DNA of 5,394 nucleotides from Actinomycetota bacterium (lineage in GTDB: Bacteria > Actinomycetota > Acidimicrobiia > Acidimicrobiales > AC-14). The notes under the pieces are model-generated. The model saw only the letters and a program-made list of their open reading frames with translations. It was not told the origin of the DNA and did no database searches. The stretch lies in NCBI GenBank assembly GCA_020200615.1, contig JAIVIH010000343.1, positions 1 through 5,394 on the forward strand, in the 5' to 3' direction. Below, piece by piece: positions 4,744 through 5,394 of the stretch. Position numbers and translations under genes: made by a program. Each line of letters opens with the position of its first letter. The first letter of the stretch is position 1.

Positions 4744-5394
4744 TTGGCTCAGCAGGCTGCCACGTCCTACGGGGCGAAGGACATCACAGTTCTCGAAGGA
4801 CTGGAGCACGTCCGCAAGCGACCCGGGATGTACATCGGGTCGACCGGGCTCAACGGGCTCCACCATCTGGTCTACGAGGTCGTCGACAACTCCGTCGACG
4901 AGGCCATGGCCGGCCACTGCACCCGGATCGACGTCACCCTTATGGCCGACGGTGGCTGCCGGGTGTCCGACGACGGGCGTGGTGTTCCCACCGACCCCCA
5001 TCCCAAGTTCCCCCGCCTCTCGGGCGCCGAGATCGCCTTCACCCGCCTGAACGCGGGCGGGAAGTTCGGCGGGAGCGGCTACAAGGTCTCCGGTGGTCTC
5101 CACGGAGTGGGCGTCTCGGTGGTGAACGCCCTGTCCAAGCGCCTCGAGCTGGACATCGATCGCAACGGCAACCGCCACCGCGTGGTGTTCGAGAACGGCG
5201 GCAAGCCCCAGGGTCGTCTGGAAGTCACCGGGCGGGCCCCCCGCAACCGCACCGGCACCACCGTCACGTTCTGGCCCGATCCCGCCATCTTCCACTCCGA
5301 GGGCACCGAGTTCCGGGCCCAGACCATCCTCGAGCGGCTGCAGATCTACGCCTTCCTCAACAAGGGGCTGGAGATCCGCTTCACCGACGAGCGG
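4744..5394 (+). CDS. gyrB: DNA gyrase subunit B, N-terminal part (runs off the window)
   Basis: 217 codons are visible, open to the window edge. GyrB is the ATPase subunit of gyrase, which introduces negative supercoils with GyrA. The visible part is most of the GHKL ATPase domain: [20 protein letters not shown] (14-33), [10 protein letters not shown] (45-54, equivalent to the catalytic Glu and Mg-binding Asn of E. coli E42/N46), DDGRGVP (76-82, E. coli D73/R76/G77), [20 protein letters not shown] (104-123, ATP lid) and GTTVTFWP (171-178, E. coli T165 region). All core nucleotide-binding residues are present. One small oddity is TRLNAGGKF, with Asn103 where many GyrB proteins have His. The start is TTG, fixed by the TAG just before it. 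The gene may have its own promoter and a structured leader, and gyrB is often supercoiling-controlled; that control is not shown here. A ParE paralogue is less likely given this location next to recF and dciA. Confidence 0.96.
   Translation, partial: MAQQAATSYGAKDITVLEGLEHVRKRPGMYIGSTGLNGLHHLVYEVVDNSVDEAMAGHCTRIDVTLMADGGCRVSDDGRGVPTDPHPKFPRLSGAEIAFTRLNAGGKFGGSGYKVSGGLHGVGVSVVNALSKRLELDIDRNGNRHRVVFENGGKPQGRLEVTGRAPRNRTGTTVTFWPDPAIFHSEGTEFRAQTILERLQIYAFLNKGLEIRFTDER

Noticed and set aside
4549..5295. Minus-strand open frame of 248 codons opposite gyrB
   Set aside because: It overlaps the conserved GyrB ATPase domain and its leader and has no motif of its own.

Overview
The window is the replication-origin gene cluster of a GC-rich bacterium, in the order rnpA (partial, -), rpmH (-), dnaA (+), dnaN (+), recF (+, broken), dciA/DUF721 (+), gyrB (+, partial). 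High G+C, frequent GTG and TTG starts, a DciA-type helicase loader and DnaA boxes close to TTGTCCACA all point to Actinobacteria. The gyrB and dnaA protein style would suit a deep lineage such as Acidimicrobiia, but that narrower placement is an inference. The gene content is housekeeping. I see no mobile element, CRISPR array, tRNA or rRNA, and no new multi-gene system.

Layout. Positions 1-203 read leftward: ribosomal protein L34 and the first codons of what is probably the RNase P protein. Positions 204-528 are the divergent rpmH/dnaA spacer. It ends in a strong DnaA box inside a 14-bp palindrome and also holds a separate 14-bp perfect palindrome. dnaA is complete, and its ribosome-binding site favours a GTG start at 529 over the longer reading from 502. 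Positions 1966-2209 between dnaA and dnaN look like oriC: two tandem overlapping DnaA boxes, then GGGCC, then CTACTA and a pyrimidine-rich, A+T-rich tract. This matches the box/GC-spacer/DnaA-trio plan of the bacterial basal unwinding system. dnaN (TTG start) is intact.

The main anomaly is recF. The reading frame is correct through the residues SPDDLA, then resumes in another frame at RQRNALL. The roughly 35 residues that RecF proteins carry between these points, including the conserved LVKG..RR.(F/Y)LD stretch, are absent. This is an out-of-frame deletion (or an assembly error), not a simple frameshift. The recF 3' end also carries a 15-bp tandem duplication. dciA overlaps the recF stop by ATGA and is intact. 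A 104-bp leader with several competing hairpins precedes gyrB, whose TTG start follows directly on an in-frame TAG.

Together these genes initiate replication (DnaA at oriC), load the helicase (DciA), supply the sliding clamp (DnaN), repair gaps (RecF, apparently lost or split here) and manage supercoiling (GyrB). The leftward genes serve translation and tRNA processing.
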